Assembly (NCBI RefSeq): GCF_021026315.1
Contig: NZ_JAJNCX010000004.1
Span: 124,001 to 188,000 of the forward strand
Length of the DNA stretch: 64,000 bases
Direction of reading: 5' to 3'
Source: Rhizobium sp. C4
GTDB lineage: Bacteria > Pseudomonadota > Alphaproteobacteria > Rhizobiales > Rhizobiaceae
Positions 24,625-32,713 of the stretch are shown in pieces (position 1 is the stretch's first letter; the number at the start of each line of letters is the position of its first letter). The translations under genes were made by a program, and so were the position numbers. The notes below the pieces were generated by a model, which was not told where the DNA came from, ran no database searches, and saw only the letters and a list, made by a program, of their open reading frames with translations.

Positions 24625-27600
24625 TTGTCGGTGCTCGGCCGGATCATGCTTGGCATTGCTGGATTGGTGGTTCTGGCGCTTTTCACGGCGCTGGTGGCGC
24701 CGTATTTCGTCGACTGGACGGGCTTTCGGCAGGATTTCGAGCGCCGCGCCTCGCTGATCCTCGGCAAGAAGGTCGAGGTTCATGGTGCCGTCAGCGCGCG
24801 GCTGATCCCGTTCCCGTCCGTGACCATGGAAGATGTGACGATCGGGCGTGACGACGACGGAAAGCCGCTGGTCACCGCCTCGCGCTTTGCCATGGACATG
24901 GAGATCGCGCCGTTCCTGTCGGGTGAGGCCCGCATCTTCGAAATGCGCATCATCGAGCCCAAGGTTCACATCGCGCTCCAGAAGGACGGCACGCTCGACT
25001 GGGCGAAGACCGGCAATCCGTCGATCCCGGCCAAGATCGTGGTTCTGGAAAACGTCCGCGTCAGCGGCGGTGAAGTGACCTTCGATGATCACCAGACCGG
25101 GCGCACGCGCAAACTGACCGGTCTCGACTTCGTCGCCTCCGCCAAGTCGCTCGTCGGCCCCTGGCATTTCGAGGGCAAGGGGCTGATCGACGGCGTGGCC
25201 GGCAAGTTCACGATCAATACCGGCATTCGCGACGCCAAGGGCGAGGTGCGCGTTGCCTCGCACGTCACCCCCGACGCGCTGCCGGTGACGGCCGATCTGG
25301 AAGGCACGCTCAGGCTCGTTGATCTCAAACTCCGCTATGACGGCACGTTCAACGCGGCCTATGGCGCGAAGAAGCCGGGTGATCCGGCGCCGGTGCGCAT
25401 CAAGGGTGCCTTCGAACTTGCGAGCGACCATGTGCGCCTGCCGCAATACCAGCTCGACATGGGCGCGGTCAGCGACCCTTACTCGATCACCGGCGAGGCA
25501 ACGCTCGACACCGGGCTCAATCCGCAATTCCTGCTGACGGCCGAAGGCCAGCAGGTCGACATGAATGCGATTGGCGCCAGCGGCGAGGGAGCGAAACGCT
25601 CGCGCAGTGAACAGGTCGTCACCGCCGAGGAGCGGCTGGAGACGTTTCTGGCGCTGCTTTCCGACATTCCGGTTCCGCCGGTGCCGGGCAAGGCCACGCT
25701 GAAACTGCCGGCGATTGTCTCGGCCGATACGTCTTTCCGCGATGTCATGGTGGTTGCCGAGCCGAACGGGACGGGCTGGAAGCTCGACCGGGCCTCTGTC
25801 GAGTTGCCGGGCCGCACCAAGGTCGAGGCGAGCGGCCTGCTTGATCTTTCCGAAAAGCGCTCCTTCAAGGGAACGCTGACGGCGGCCTCCAGCCAGCCGT
25901 CGGGTCTGTCTGCCTGGCTTGCCGGCGATGTCGCGCCGCAGATCCGCAGCCTCAACGCACTGGGCTTTTCCGCCGATGTGACGATTGACGACGAAATCCA
26001 GTCCTTCGACAATCTCGAACTGGCGGCGGGCGGGGCGATCCTGAAAGGCCGCATCGAGCGGCAGGTGCCGGACAATGGCGACGCGGCTTCGCTGGCCATC
26101 AAGCTTTCCGGCGGTGATCTCGATTTCGACGCCATGCGCGCGGTTGCAAGCCTTGCGACCGGTAAGGAAACGAGCGCGGCCTTCCTGGCGCAGACGATTT
26201 CGGCCGATCTCGAATTCCGCAATCTCGCCTCGCAGGGGATCGTGGCGAGTGACGTCGCGACCGCCTTCACGCTGAAAAACGGCAAGCTTGTGCTCGACAG
26301 GCTGGCGGTTGGCGATCTGGCCGGTGCGACGATCGAAATGGCCGGGACGGCATCGGGCAGTGTCGCAGCGCCCGTGCTCGACCTGAAGGGCCGGCTCAAG
26401 GCTGTCGATCCGCGCGGCTTCCTGCTGCTGGCCGAGCGGAACCTGCCGCATCATCCGGTCGTCTCGGCGCTGGCGAACAATGCGCATTATTTCGCCGATA
26501 CGAATGTCGCCTTCGAGCTTGCATCGGCCAAGTCGGGAAGCTTCCCCGTCGTTGCGACCGTCCAGGGCACGACGAACGGCACCAAGCTTGCCGTCAAGCT
26601 GCAGGGGCAGGATATCGGACTGTCGCCGGGTACCAATCTCGATATCCAGGCGAATGCCGAGAATGACAATTACGCCACGCTGTTGGGGCAGGCGGGCTTC
26701 CGGCTGCTGCCGATGCTGGATGGCAATCATGGTGCGGCCTCGGTGAAGATGACCCGGACGGGCTCGGCGCCGGCGCAGATCGTGCTCAACGCCCAGACAG
26801 CGACGACCGGCTTCAACGCCAAGGGGACGGGTGACCTTTCGGCGGCGCATTTCCTGGAAGGGCAATACAAGGTCCTGCTCGACAGCGAGGATGTTGAACC
26901 CTTCCTGCTGGTCACCGGCTACAGCCTGCCGAACATGGGCGGCGGACTGCCGCTTTCGGTCACCGCGACGCTGGATATCAAGCCCGACGGCTTTGTCCTG
27001 TCATCGCTGGCCGGCAAGGCTCTGGACGAAAACGTCGCCGGCGGCCTGACGCTCAGCCGCGATGCCACGCAGATGCTGACCGGCGAACTCTCGGTGAAGA
27101 CGCTCGACGCCGGCTGGCTTGCCGAACTCGTGTCCGGCCCGCTGAAGGATGCCAATGGCGCCTTCTCGTCTCAGGCCTTCCCCGCGCCGGTCACCGGCCC
27201 GTTTGCGGCAGATGTGCGGATCTCGGCCGCCAATCTCTGGCTTGGCTATCCGGTCCCCGTCAGCGACTTTGCCGGACGGCTCCGTTACAGCGCCGGTGCG
27301 GTGGCGATCGAGGATGCGACGGGCCAGTTTTCCGGAGGTGCGGCAAAGGGCGGTCTCTCGCTGACAGTCGGGCAGGGGCAGGCCTTCCTGCGTGGCAAGT
27401 TCAACGTCAAAGGTGCGGATATCGGCAAGCTGTCCTGGCGCACGGGCGATGACATACCGATCCTCTCCGGCAGCGCCGATATTGCGCTCGGCCTCGAAAG
27501 TTCCGGCGCCAATCTCAAGCAGATTGCCGGCCAGTTGAGCGGTTCTGGCAATGTGACGATCCCGACGCTGCAGATCAGCGGCTTCAACGGCGCTGCGCTG

Positions 27601-28359
27601 CCGGCGGTCCTTGCTGCTGCGGACAAGCTGGAGGGCGAGATCAACGCGGCGAAGGTCGTGAGCATGGTCGCGCCGATCGTGGTCAAGGGGCAGACCAGGC
27701 TTGATGGCGTGACGTTGCCGTTTTCGATTTCCAACGGCCGCCTGCTGGTGCAGAACGTGCGCGCCGAGACGCCTGACCTGCGCCTCGGCCTTGATGGATC
27801 TGTCGGACTGGCGGAGGGTGTCATCCGCGCCGATCTCAGGGCTGCCTATGCGGCGGGAACGGACGACGTTGCCGGTGCAACGCCCGCGCTGGTGATGCGC
27901 TTTGGCGGCACGCTGGCGAGCCCGACATCATCGATCGATGCGACGGAGCTGGCGAACTATCTGTCCCTGCGCGCCTTCGAGCGCGAGCGCCGCAAGGCCG
28001 ATCTCCTGCAGGCCCGTCTGGCCGAGCGTCAGCGGCTGCGCCGCGAGGCGCTTTACTATCGTTCGCTGGACGACGCACGAGAGAAGGCCCGCATCGAGGC
28101 CGAGAAGAAGGCGGAAGCCGAGAGGCTGGCGGAAGAGGCTGCGGCCAAGGCTGCCGCTGAAAAGGCGGCGGCTGACAAGGCGGCTGCGGACAAGGCTGCG
28201 GCCGACAAGGCGGCCAGTGACAAGTCTTCCGGTGACAAATCCGGGCAGAAGACCAATTCGATCCCGCGACTGAAGAACCCGGCTGCGGGATTTGGCGTGC
28301 CGGGCTTTCAGCCGGATGTCATTCGCGGTGGCGAGCTTGCGCCGCCCGGCGCTCACTGA
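24625..28359 (+). CDS. AsmA family envelope protein
   Basis: A 1244-residue protein anchored by one N-terminal membrane helix (residues 8-29) with a very long beta-rich periplasmic region. The start (RRASLILGKKVEVHGAVSARLIPFPSVTMEDV) is typical AsmA, and the later part carries an AsmA_2-type domain. Relatives bridge the periplasm and help lipid transport and outer-membrane assembly. The C-terminal 120 residues contain an Arg/Glu coiled coil and an Ala-Asp-Lys repeat (about five copies of ADKAA). The start codon is TTG with a GGGG-rich ribosome site. Confidence 0.88.
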   Translation: MSVLGRIMLGIAGLVVLALFTALVAPYFVDWTGFRQDFERRASLILGKKVEVHGAVSARLIPFPSVTMEDVTIGRDDDGKPLVTASRFAMDMEIAPFLSGEARIFEMRIIEPKVHIALQKDGTLDWAKTGNPSIPAKIVVLENVRVSGGEVTFDDHQTGRTRKLTGLDFVASAKSLVGPWHFEGKGLIDGVAGKFTINTGIRDAKGEVRVASHVTPDALPVTADLEGTLRLVDLKLRYDGTFNAAYGAKKPGDPAPVRIKGAFELASDHVRLPQYQLDMGAVSDPYSITGEATLDTGLNPQFLLTAEGQQVDMNAIGASGEGAKRSRSEQVVTAEERLETFLALLSDIPVPPVPGKATLKLPAIVSADTSFRDVMVVAEPNGTGWKLDRASVELPGRTKVEASGLLDLSEKRSFKGTLTAASSQPSGLSAWLAGDVAPQIRSLNALGFSADVTIDDEIQSFDNLELAAGGAILKGRIERQVPDNGDAASLAIKLSGGDLDFDAMRAVASLATGKETSAAFLAQTISADLEFRNLASQGIVASDVATAFTLKNGKLVLDRLAVGDLAGATIEMAGTASGSVAAPVLDLKGRLKAVDPRGFLLLAERNLPHHPVVSALANNAHYFADTNVAFELASAKSGSFPVVATVQGTTNGTKLAVKLQGQDIGLSPGTNLDIQANAENDNYATLLGQAGFRLLPMLDGNHGAASVKMTRTGSAPAQIVLNAQTATTGFNAKGTGDLSAAHFLEGQYKVLLDSEDVEPFLLVTGYSLPNMGGGLPLSVTATLDIKPDGFVLSSLAGKALDENVAGGLTLSRDATQMLTGELSVKTLDAGWLAELVSGPLKDANGAFSSQAFPAPVTGPFAADVRISAANLWLGYPVPVSDFAGRLRYSAGAVAIEDATGQFSGGAAKGGLSLTVGQGQAFLRGKFNVKGADIGKLSWRTGDDIPILSGSADIALGLESSGANLKQIAGQLSGSGNVTIPTLQISGFNGAALPAVLAAADKLEGEINAAKVVSMVAPIVVKGQTRLDGVTLPFSISNGRLLVQNVRAETPDLRLGLDGSVGLAEGVIRADLRAAYAAGTDDVAGATPALVMRFGGTLASPTSSIDATELANYLSLRAFERERRKADLLQARLAERQRLRREALYYRSLDDAREKARIEAEKKAEAERLAEEAAAKAAAEKAAADKAAADKAAADKAASDKSSGDKSGQKTNSIPRLKNPAAGFGVPGFQPDVIRGGELAPPGAH

Positions 28360-28365
28360 GTCGCA

Positions 28366-28581
28366 TCAGGCGCTTGCGCGCTTCAGCTCCTCAAGGACAT
28401 GAACACGGATCGCCGAAGAGAGATTGCTGTCAGGTGCCCGCGTTTCGTCGATTTCGGTGAGAAGGGCGGCAATCGAGAGGCTGCGCCGACGCGCGATTGT
28501 CAGTGCCTCGTTCCAGAATTCGTCTTCAAGGGAAAAGGATGTGCGGTGTCCGCGCAGCGTGACCGAATGTTTCCGGATCAC
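28366..28581 (-). CDS. Small ribbon-helix-helix protein
   Basis: A 71-residue protein with the pattern KHSVTLRGHRTSFSLEDEFW, then a helix and SLSIAALLTEIDETR, matching the alphaproteobacterial ribbon-helix-helix family PF13467. Probably a DNA-binding regulator. It overlaps the upstream DUF4169 gene by 4 bases, and both follow sspB, a conserved order in rhizobia as far as I recall. Confidence 0.85.
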   Translation of the reverse strand: MIRKHSVTLRGHRTSFSLEDEFWNEALTIARRRSLSIAALLTEIDETRAPDSNLSSAIRVHVLEELKRASA

Positions 28582-28796
28582 GAATGGCCGTCCCGGTCGT
28601 CGCCTTCTGAAACGTCCGCGCGCTTTTCCAGCCTGCCCTGATCGAGCGCCTTTTCTGCCTTCTCGTTCAGCGCTCTGGTCAGCGACTTCTCGGCCTTGGT
28701 CCGGCCATGGGCAAGCCGGTTCTGCTCGGCCGTCTTCTCCTTCTCGGCACGCTCGGCGCGCTTGCGGAACTGGCGGAGATTGACGACGTCGGCCAA
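28578..28796 (-). CDS. DUF4169 family protein
   Basis: A 72-residue, highly charged, probably helical protein beginning MADVVNLRQFRKRAERAEKE and continuing with an NRLAHGRTKAEK motif, the signature of DUF4169. Function unknown. It sits 12 bases after the sspB stop and overlaps the ribbon-helix-helix gene, so the three form an operon. Confidence 0.85.
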   Translation of the reverse strand: MADVVNLRQFRKRAERAEKEKTAEQNRLAHGRTKAEKSLTRALNEKAEKALDQGRLEKRADVSEGDDRDGHS

Positions 28797-28808
28797 GGCT
28801 TTTGCCCG

Positions 28809-29318
28809 TTACTGCTTCTTGCGGAAGGCGTCCAGCGAGACGACAGAGGCGCCGGCTTTCTCGCCATCGGCGGGCTTGGCGGCGGCATCACCTGCGGTTT
28901 CGACCGGGGTCACATAGGCTGCGACATCCTCGTCCTCGACGATTTCGAGACCTGCATCGGCGGCGACATCGAATTCGAGTTCGAAATTGACCGAGGGGTC
29001 ATAGAAGCCGCGGATCGCATTGTAGGGGATGACGAGCTTTTCAGGCGTGTCGGAGAAGGAAAGGCCGATCTCGAAGCCGGCGTCGGTGACCTTCAGGTCC
29101 CAGAACTGATGCTGGATGACGATTGTCATCTGCTCCGGATACTTGCTCTTCAGGTGCTGCGACAGGCGCACGCCCGGAGCTCCGGTGAGGAAGGTGATGA
29201 AGAAATGATGGTCACCTGGCAAGCTGTTGGTCGCGGCGACTTCGCCGAGAACCTTGCGGATCACGCCGCGCAGTGCGTCCTGTGCGAGAATGTCGTACCG
29301 GATGTGATCCTGCCCCAT
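28809..29318 (-). CDS. sspB: SspB, ClpXP specificity adaptor
   Basis: A 169-residue alphaproteobacterial-type SspB. The N-terminal Sm-like fold (residues 1-120; HHFFITFLTGAPGV, LVIPYNAIRGFYDPSVNF) binds the ssrA degradation tag, an acidic Ala-rich linker follows, and the tail ASVVSLDAFRKKQ is the ClpX-docking peptide. It delivers tagged stalled-translation products to ClpXP. The tmRNA gene that makes the tag lies about 260 bases upstream on the same strand. Confidence 0.93.
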   Translation of the reverse strand: MGQDHIRYDILAQDALRGVIRKVLGEVAATNSLPGDHHFFITFLTGAPGVRLSQHLKSKYPEQMTIVIQHQFWDLKVTDAGFEIGLSFSDTPEKLVIPYNAIRGFYDPSVNFELEFDVAADAGLEIVEDEDVAAYVTPVETAGDAAAKPADGEKAGASVVSLDAFRKKQ

Positions 29319-29579
29319 ACTGTGACCGCCTTCCTGAATTTCGTTTCACGCCATCCAAATCGTATCGCGATCTTTCAGATTCGCGCGAAACCGCTTTGGT
29401 TCTCTGTTTTCCGCAGCTCGTGACCGCAAAACCGCTCACACACTTTTGCGCGAGCTGCTTTATGCCACGAACAAGGCATTCCGAAAACCCGCTATATGCG
29501 AGCCTATCATCGACGGCAATATAATTGATTCCGCCCATGGGGAGAAGGTGAGGCGACAAGATGAAGAGATGAGGGGAGA

Positions 29580-29917
29580 GAAAGTGGAGGTTTCTGTTGC
29601 CAGGTACCTCCGAACCCCGCCTTAAGGTGCTAACCAAAAGGACTTAGGTCGGATTTCCCGCACCGCCATTAGGCAGCGAGAGCATAACCCTTAGCGTTGT
29701 TGTCGTTTGCAACTACACTTGTGACCCGATAACGGCGGTATCATGCCGGGCAAAAAGTCGATCTTTACACCCTTGTCGATCCTATTTCGCCCCCATCAGA
29801 AGCCGCTCGCAGCATGACGCATTCAGCAGTTTCTGGTGGAGGCGCCGGGTACCGCCCCCGGGTCCAATAGGTTTATTCCATCGCCCGTTTATTGCCATAG
29901 CCGCCCCGAAAGACGGC
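29580..29917 (-). ncRNA. ssrA: tmRNA (ssrA), circularly permuted two-piece type
   Basis: On the minus strand the acceptor piece comes first and ends GCGCCTCCACCA at 29834. After a spacer of about 40 bases that is removed in processing, the coding piece begins GGGGGCGAAATAGGATCGAC. The tag frame resumes at GCA (29710) and encodes ANDNNAKGYALAA, ending at TAA (29671-29669). The 3' end is estimated from a GGAGGT/ACCTCC hairpin near 29585. tmRNA rescues ribosomes stalled on broken mRNA and tags the product for ClpXP. The ends are approximate. Confidence 0.93.
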
Positions 29918-29923
29918 AGAGTT

Positions 29924-29952
29924 CATATAAGTGTTATGCGCGCGGATGAAAA
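29924..29952 (-). promoter_or_regulatory. Probable ssrA promoter
   Basis: Minus-strand TTTTCA and TATATG are 17 bases apart and end just before the expected 5' end of the tmRNA precursor. Confidence 0.5.
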
Positions 29953-30092
29953 GGCCCGTTGGAGGATTACATCGCTTATTGCCGGGGCGATTTTCGAAAG
30001 GCCCGCAATCTCTGCTTGACTTGGCTCGAATTCGACTAAACATTTTATTTTGAGAATGCATCACAAGCATTGGGAAAACAGGGAGTAATGAC

Positions 30093-30401
30093 ATGACCGA
30101 CTATCTTCCAGATGTCCGCAAGTATGACGCCAAGGCCGATGAAGCTGTTGTGGCGAAGATCGTGAAGCATCTCGGCATTGCATTGCGCAACCGTGACTCC
30201 TCGCTGGTTTCCGCCACTGACAAGTCCGAGCTCGACCGCGTCGTGCAGAGCTGGTGCGGCAAGAAGCTCGGCGTGACGGGCGAGGCGGCCGAAAAGGCCG
30301 TGGCCTCCGTGGCCACCGCGATGAAGGCCGACCATTCGAAGTCGCGCGTCACCTTCTACTATCTGGTGGCCAAGGAACTCGGCAAGCTCGGCGACCTCTG
30401 A
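30093..30401 (+). CDS. DUF2853 family protein
   Basis: A 102-residue helical protein beginning MTDYLPDVRKYDAKADEAVV with a conserved FYYLVAKELGKL ending, matching DUF2853. Function unknown; probably cytoplasmic. It precedes thyA by 105 bases. Confidence 0.85.
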   Translation: MTDYLPDVRKYDAKADEAVVAKIVKHLGIALRNRDSSLVSATDKSELDRVVQSWCGKKLGVTGEAAEKAVASVATAMKADHSKSRVTFYYLVAKELGKLGDL

Positions 30402-30506
30402 AGCCTTTCCACTGGATTGGCAATTCCGCGCGGCGTTTCCGCCTTGGAAGCGCCGCTGCTTGGCTTTACACTGCGGCCCGTCTTGAGAGAAGGGAATCAG
30501 CGGGCC

Positions 30507-31076
30507 ATGAAGCAATATCTCGACTTCCTCCGCCATGTGAAGGAAACCGGCGCCGACCGCGGTGACCGCACGGGCACGGGCACGCGCTCCGTCTTCGGTT
30601 ACCAGATGCGCTTCGACCTGTCGGAAGGCTTTCCTGTCCTGACCACCAAGAAACTGCATCTGAAGTCGATCATCCATGAGCTCCTGTGGTTCCTGAAAGG
30701 CGAGACGAATATCGCCTATCTGCACGAACATGGCGTCAGCATCTGGGACGAGTGGGCCGATGAAAACGGCGAACTTGGCCCGGTCTATGGCTCGCAATGG
30801 CGTTCCTGGCCTGCGCCGGATGGGCGCAAGATCGACCAGATCGCGCTGCTGATCGAAAGCATCAAGACTAATCCCAATTCCCGCCGCCACATCGTCTCGG
30901 CCTGGAACCCGGCGGAAGTGGACGAGATGGCGCTGCCGCCCTGCCACTGCCTGTTCCAGTTCTATGTTTCGGACGGCAAGCTCTCCTGCCAGCTCTATCA
31001 GCGCTCGGCCGACATCTTCCTCGGCGTGCGGACATTTTCCGACATCGAAACGGTACCTTTCCGTCGAGCGGCCTGA
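30507..31076 (+). pseudogene. thyA: Resident thymidylate synthase, 5' fragment (interrupted)
   Basis: Codons 1-174 of an E. coli-type thymidylate synthase, including the folate and dUMP sites and catalytic Cys146 ([11 protein letters not shown]), then FLGV at 31017-31028. From 31029 the frame runs into foreign sequence, adds 15 unrelated residues and stops. The missing 90 codons resume at 32744. Joined, the parts give exactly 264 residues, the same as E. coli ThyA, so nothing was lost at the junction. The fragment lacks the [10 protein letters not shown] helix and C-terminal lid and should be inactive alone. Confidence 0.92.
31035..31046 (+). repeat. Left terminal inverted repeat of the thyA element
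   Basis: TTTTCCGACATC; perfect complement of the right-end repeat. Six bases, CGGACA, separate it from the last native thyA codon, and CGGACA partly repeats the inner CCGACA. Confidence 0.85.
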
Positions 31077-31117
31077 AAGTAGCGCCGTTTCGCAGTTGCT
31101 CAAATGGTACCGGTACC
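31052..31117. repeat. Subterminal GGTACC motifs
   Basis: GGTACC occurs at 31052, 31106 and 31112, the last two forming the 12-bp palindrome GGTACCGGTACC. They may be binding sites for a recombinase or for the element's own small protein. Confidence 0.4.
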
Positions 31118-31171
31118 GCAATAAAATTGCGCTAAGCCTCGCTTAACGGTTTTTTGAGGGTCATTAGGGTA

Positions 31172-31200
31172 TTGCACAGTTCGGTAACGTTGCGCACTAT
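31172..31200 (+). promoter_or_regulatory. Promoter of the element's thymidylate synthase
   Basis: TTGCAC (31172-31177) and CACTAT (31195-31200) have a 17-base spacer; the start codon is 26 bases beyond. This lets the cargo gene be expressed independently of the broken thyA. Confidence 0.55.
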
Positions 31201-31226
31201 CGATTACGTCAACAGCGGACGACAAC

Positions 31227-32138
31227 ATGACCAGGCATCCCGAATTTCAGTATCTCGACATCCTCAGAACTCTCGTGGAACACGGGGATCGGCGTAAGGA
31301 TAGGACCGGCACCGGCACTCTTGCCACGTTCGGTTCAATGATGCGCTTCGACATGTCGGACGGTACATTTCCGGTTTACACCACAAAGAGAGTTTACTGG
31401 AAAACTGCGGTCAAGGAGATGCTGTGGTTTCTAACTGGGCAGACCAATATTCGTACGCTGTTGGAGGAAAACGTCAGGATTTGGACAGATTGGCCTTTGG
31501 CGAACTATCGCTCGGCAACCGGTTCAAATCTCTCCCAGGAGGAGTTCGAGGCAAAGATACTCGCAGATGCTGATTTCGCTTCTGAATGGGGCGATTTAGG
31601 TCCGGTGTACGGCAAGCAGTGGCGTCGCTGGCAAGCTGCCGATGGAACCGAATATGACCAAGTGGCCGACGTTATTCTGCTTCTCCGTAATGATCCGGGC
31701 AGCCGACGCATGCTTTTTCATGCCTGGAATGTTCCTGAACTGAAAGCGATGGCTCTTTCGCCGTGTCACATGACCTACCAGTTCTTTGTGGCTGGGATCG
31801 GAGACGAGGTGCCGCGACTTTCTCTAATGGTCACCCAGCGCTCAAGCGACATGGGATTGGGGAACCCGTTCAATGTCGCGCAACAAGCGGCGTTACTAGC
31901 CATGATCGCCCAGCAGGTTGACATGCAGCCCGGTGAATTGATCTGGACTGGTGGGGATGTCCATCTTTATCTCGACCATATGCACCTGGCCGAAACGGTT
32001 CTTTCCAGAGAACCGCGACCGTTCCCCAAGCTCCATTTTGCTCGGAAGCCCGATGGGATCGATGACTACAAGATCGAAGATTTCGTGGTGACCGGGTACG
32101 ATCCTCACCCCGCAATCGAAGCGCCCGTCGCAGTCTAA
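31227..32138 (+). CDS. Thymidylate synthase, long form, carried by the element
   Basis: A 303-residue intact enzyme (dUMP to dTMP using methylene-tetrahydrofolate). It has KDRTGTGT, the TNIRTLLEENVRIW helix, catalytic Cys180 in LSPCHMTYQFF, QRSSDMGLGNPFNVAQ and the C-terminal GYDPHPAIEAPVAV. Compared with the resident ThyA it has an extra stretch of about 35 residues at 90-125, like the longer Firmicute and phage enzymes, and is clearly a distinct lineage rather than a duplicate. It presumably supplies all dTMP synthesis, since the resident gene is split and no thyX is seen here. Confidence 0.93.
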   Translation: MTRHPEFQYLDILRTLVEHGDRRKDRTGTGTLATFGSMMRFDMSDGTFPVYTTKRVYWKTAVKEMLWFLTGQTNIRTLLEENVRIWTDWPLANYRSATGSNLSQEEFEAKILADADFASEWGDLGPVYGKQWRRWQAADGTEYDQVADVILLLRNDPGSRRMLFHAWNVPELKAMALSPCHMTYQFFVAGIGDEVPRLSLMVTQRSSDMGLGNPFNVAQQAALLAMIAQQVDMQPGELIWTGGDVHLYLDHMHLAETVLSREPRPFPKLHFARKPDGIDDYKIEDFVVTGYDPHPAIEAPVAV

Positions 32139-32202
32139 TTTTTGAAATCCAATGCTATTTTTGGCGGAGTCGCACCAACGGCTCTGGTGGAGTCTTGTTG
32201 CT

Positions 32203-32583
32203 GTGAATCAATCGCTAACAGTAGGTGATCGCTTAGCAGTATTGCTGGCTGAACTATATGCAAAAGGCACCATACCTCGAAACAGGCATGGGCACGTCGC
32301 GAGAGATCAGCTTGCTGCCATGCTCGATGTTGGGAAGTCAGCTCTGACACCGCACCTTCCGTTAGTAAAATCCTATGAAGAGAAGATCGGCATTTTGCAT
32401 CCTATCGATGCGGCTATCCCGCGTATGAAGGCTGTCCTTGCAGATTTGATTGATAGTGGAACGCTCAAGACACGCGACGGTAAGGTTGACCGGAAGCAAA
32501 TAGGAGATTTGGCGGGTGTCAACTCGGTCACCTCGCTTAATCGCCGACAAGGGGACGGCCGATGGCCGTCACATTATTTTTAG
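32203..32583 (+). CDS. Small two-module putative DNA-binding protein of the element
   Basis: A 126-residue protein from a GTG start with GGTGGAG upstream (an ATG at 32152 is in frame but lacks a site). It contains two related modules of about 35 residues: LLAELYAKGTIPRNRHGHVA with RDQLAAMLDVGKSAL, and VLADLIDSGTLKTRDGKVD with RKQIGDLAGVNSV. Each looks like a short helix-turn-helix unit. The last residues are encoded by a terminator-like hairpin, so the gene may be 3'-truncated. Base composition is poorer in G+C than its surroundings. Function unknown; similar modules occur in accessory proteins of recombinase-driven elements (my inference). Confidence 0.65.
   Translation: MNQSLTVGDRLAVLLAELYAKGTIPRNRHGHVARDQLAAMLDVGKSALTPHLPLVKSYEEKIGILHPIDAAIPRMKAVLADLIDSGTLKTRDGKVDRKQIGDLAGVNSVTSLNRRQGDGRWPSHYF
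32554..32579 (+). terminator. Hairpin-T-tract at the end of the small element gene
   Basis: GACGGCC, loop GAT, GGCCGTC, then ACATTATTTTT. It overlaps the last codons of the gene at 32203. Confidence 0.65.
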
Positions 32584-32637
32584 AAAGCCTGAATGATCGC
32601 CTTAGCTTTGATCCATACCGCTCATTCATGCTTTCTA
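32581..32637. repeat. Long imperfect hairpin inside the element
   Basis: TAGAAAGCCTGAATGA and TCATTCATGCTTTCTA pair at 15 of 16 positions with a 25-base loop. It could be an internal recombination site, the scar of a deletion, or an RNA structure. Confidence 0.6.
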
Positions 32638-32647
32638 TAGGAGCGGA

Positions 32648-32676
32648 ATCCGCCTATCGGCGGATGCTTTTTGTTT
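32648..32676 (+). terminator. Rho-independent terminator near the right end of the element
   Basis: ATCCGCC, loop TATC, GGCGGAT, then GCTTTTTGTTT. It should insulate the downstream thyA fragment and folA from element transcription. Confidence 0.7.
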
Positions 32677-32713
32677 AGGAAGTTGTAAGGGTAAAGGAGG
32701 AACGTGGTACAGA

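Noticed and set aside
29212-29637. 141-residue minus-strand open frame upstream of sspB
   Set aside because: It overlaps the 3' part of tmRNA and the start of sspB in another frame; not a protein gene.
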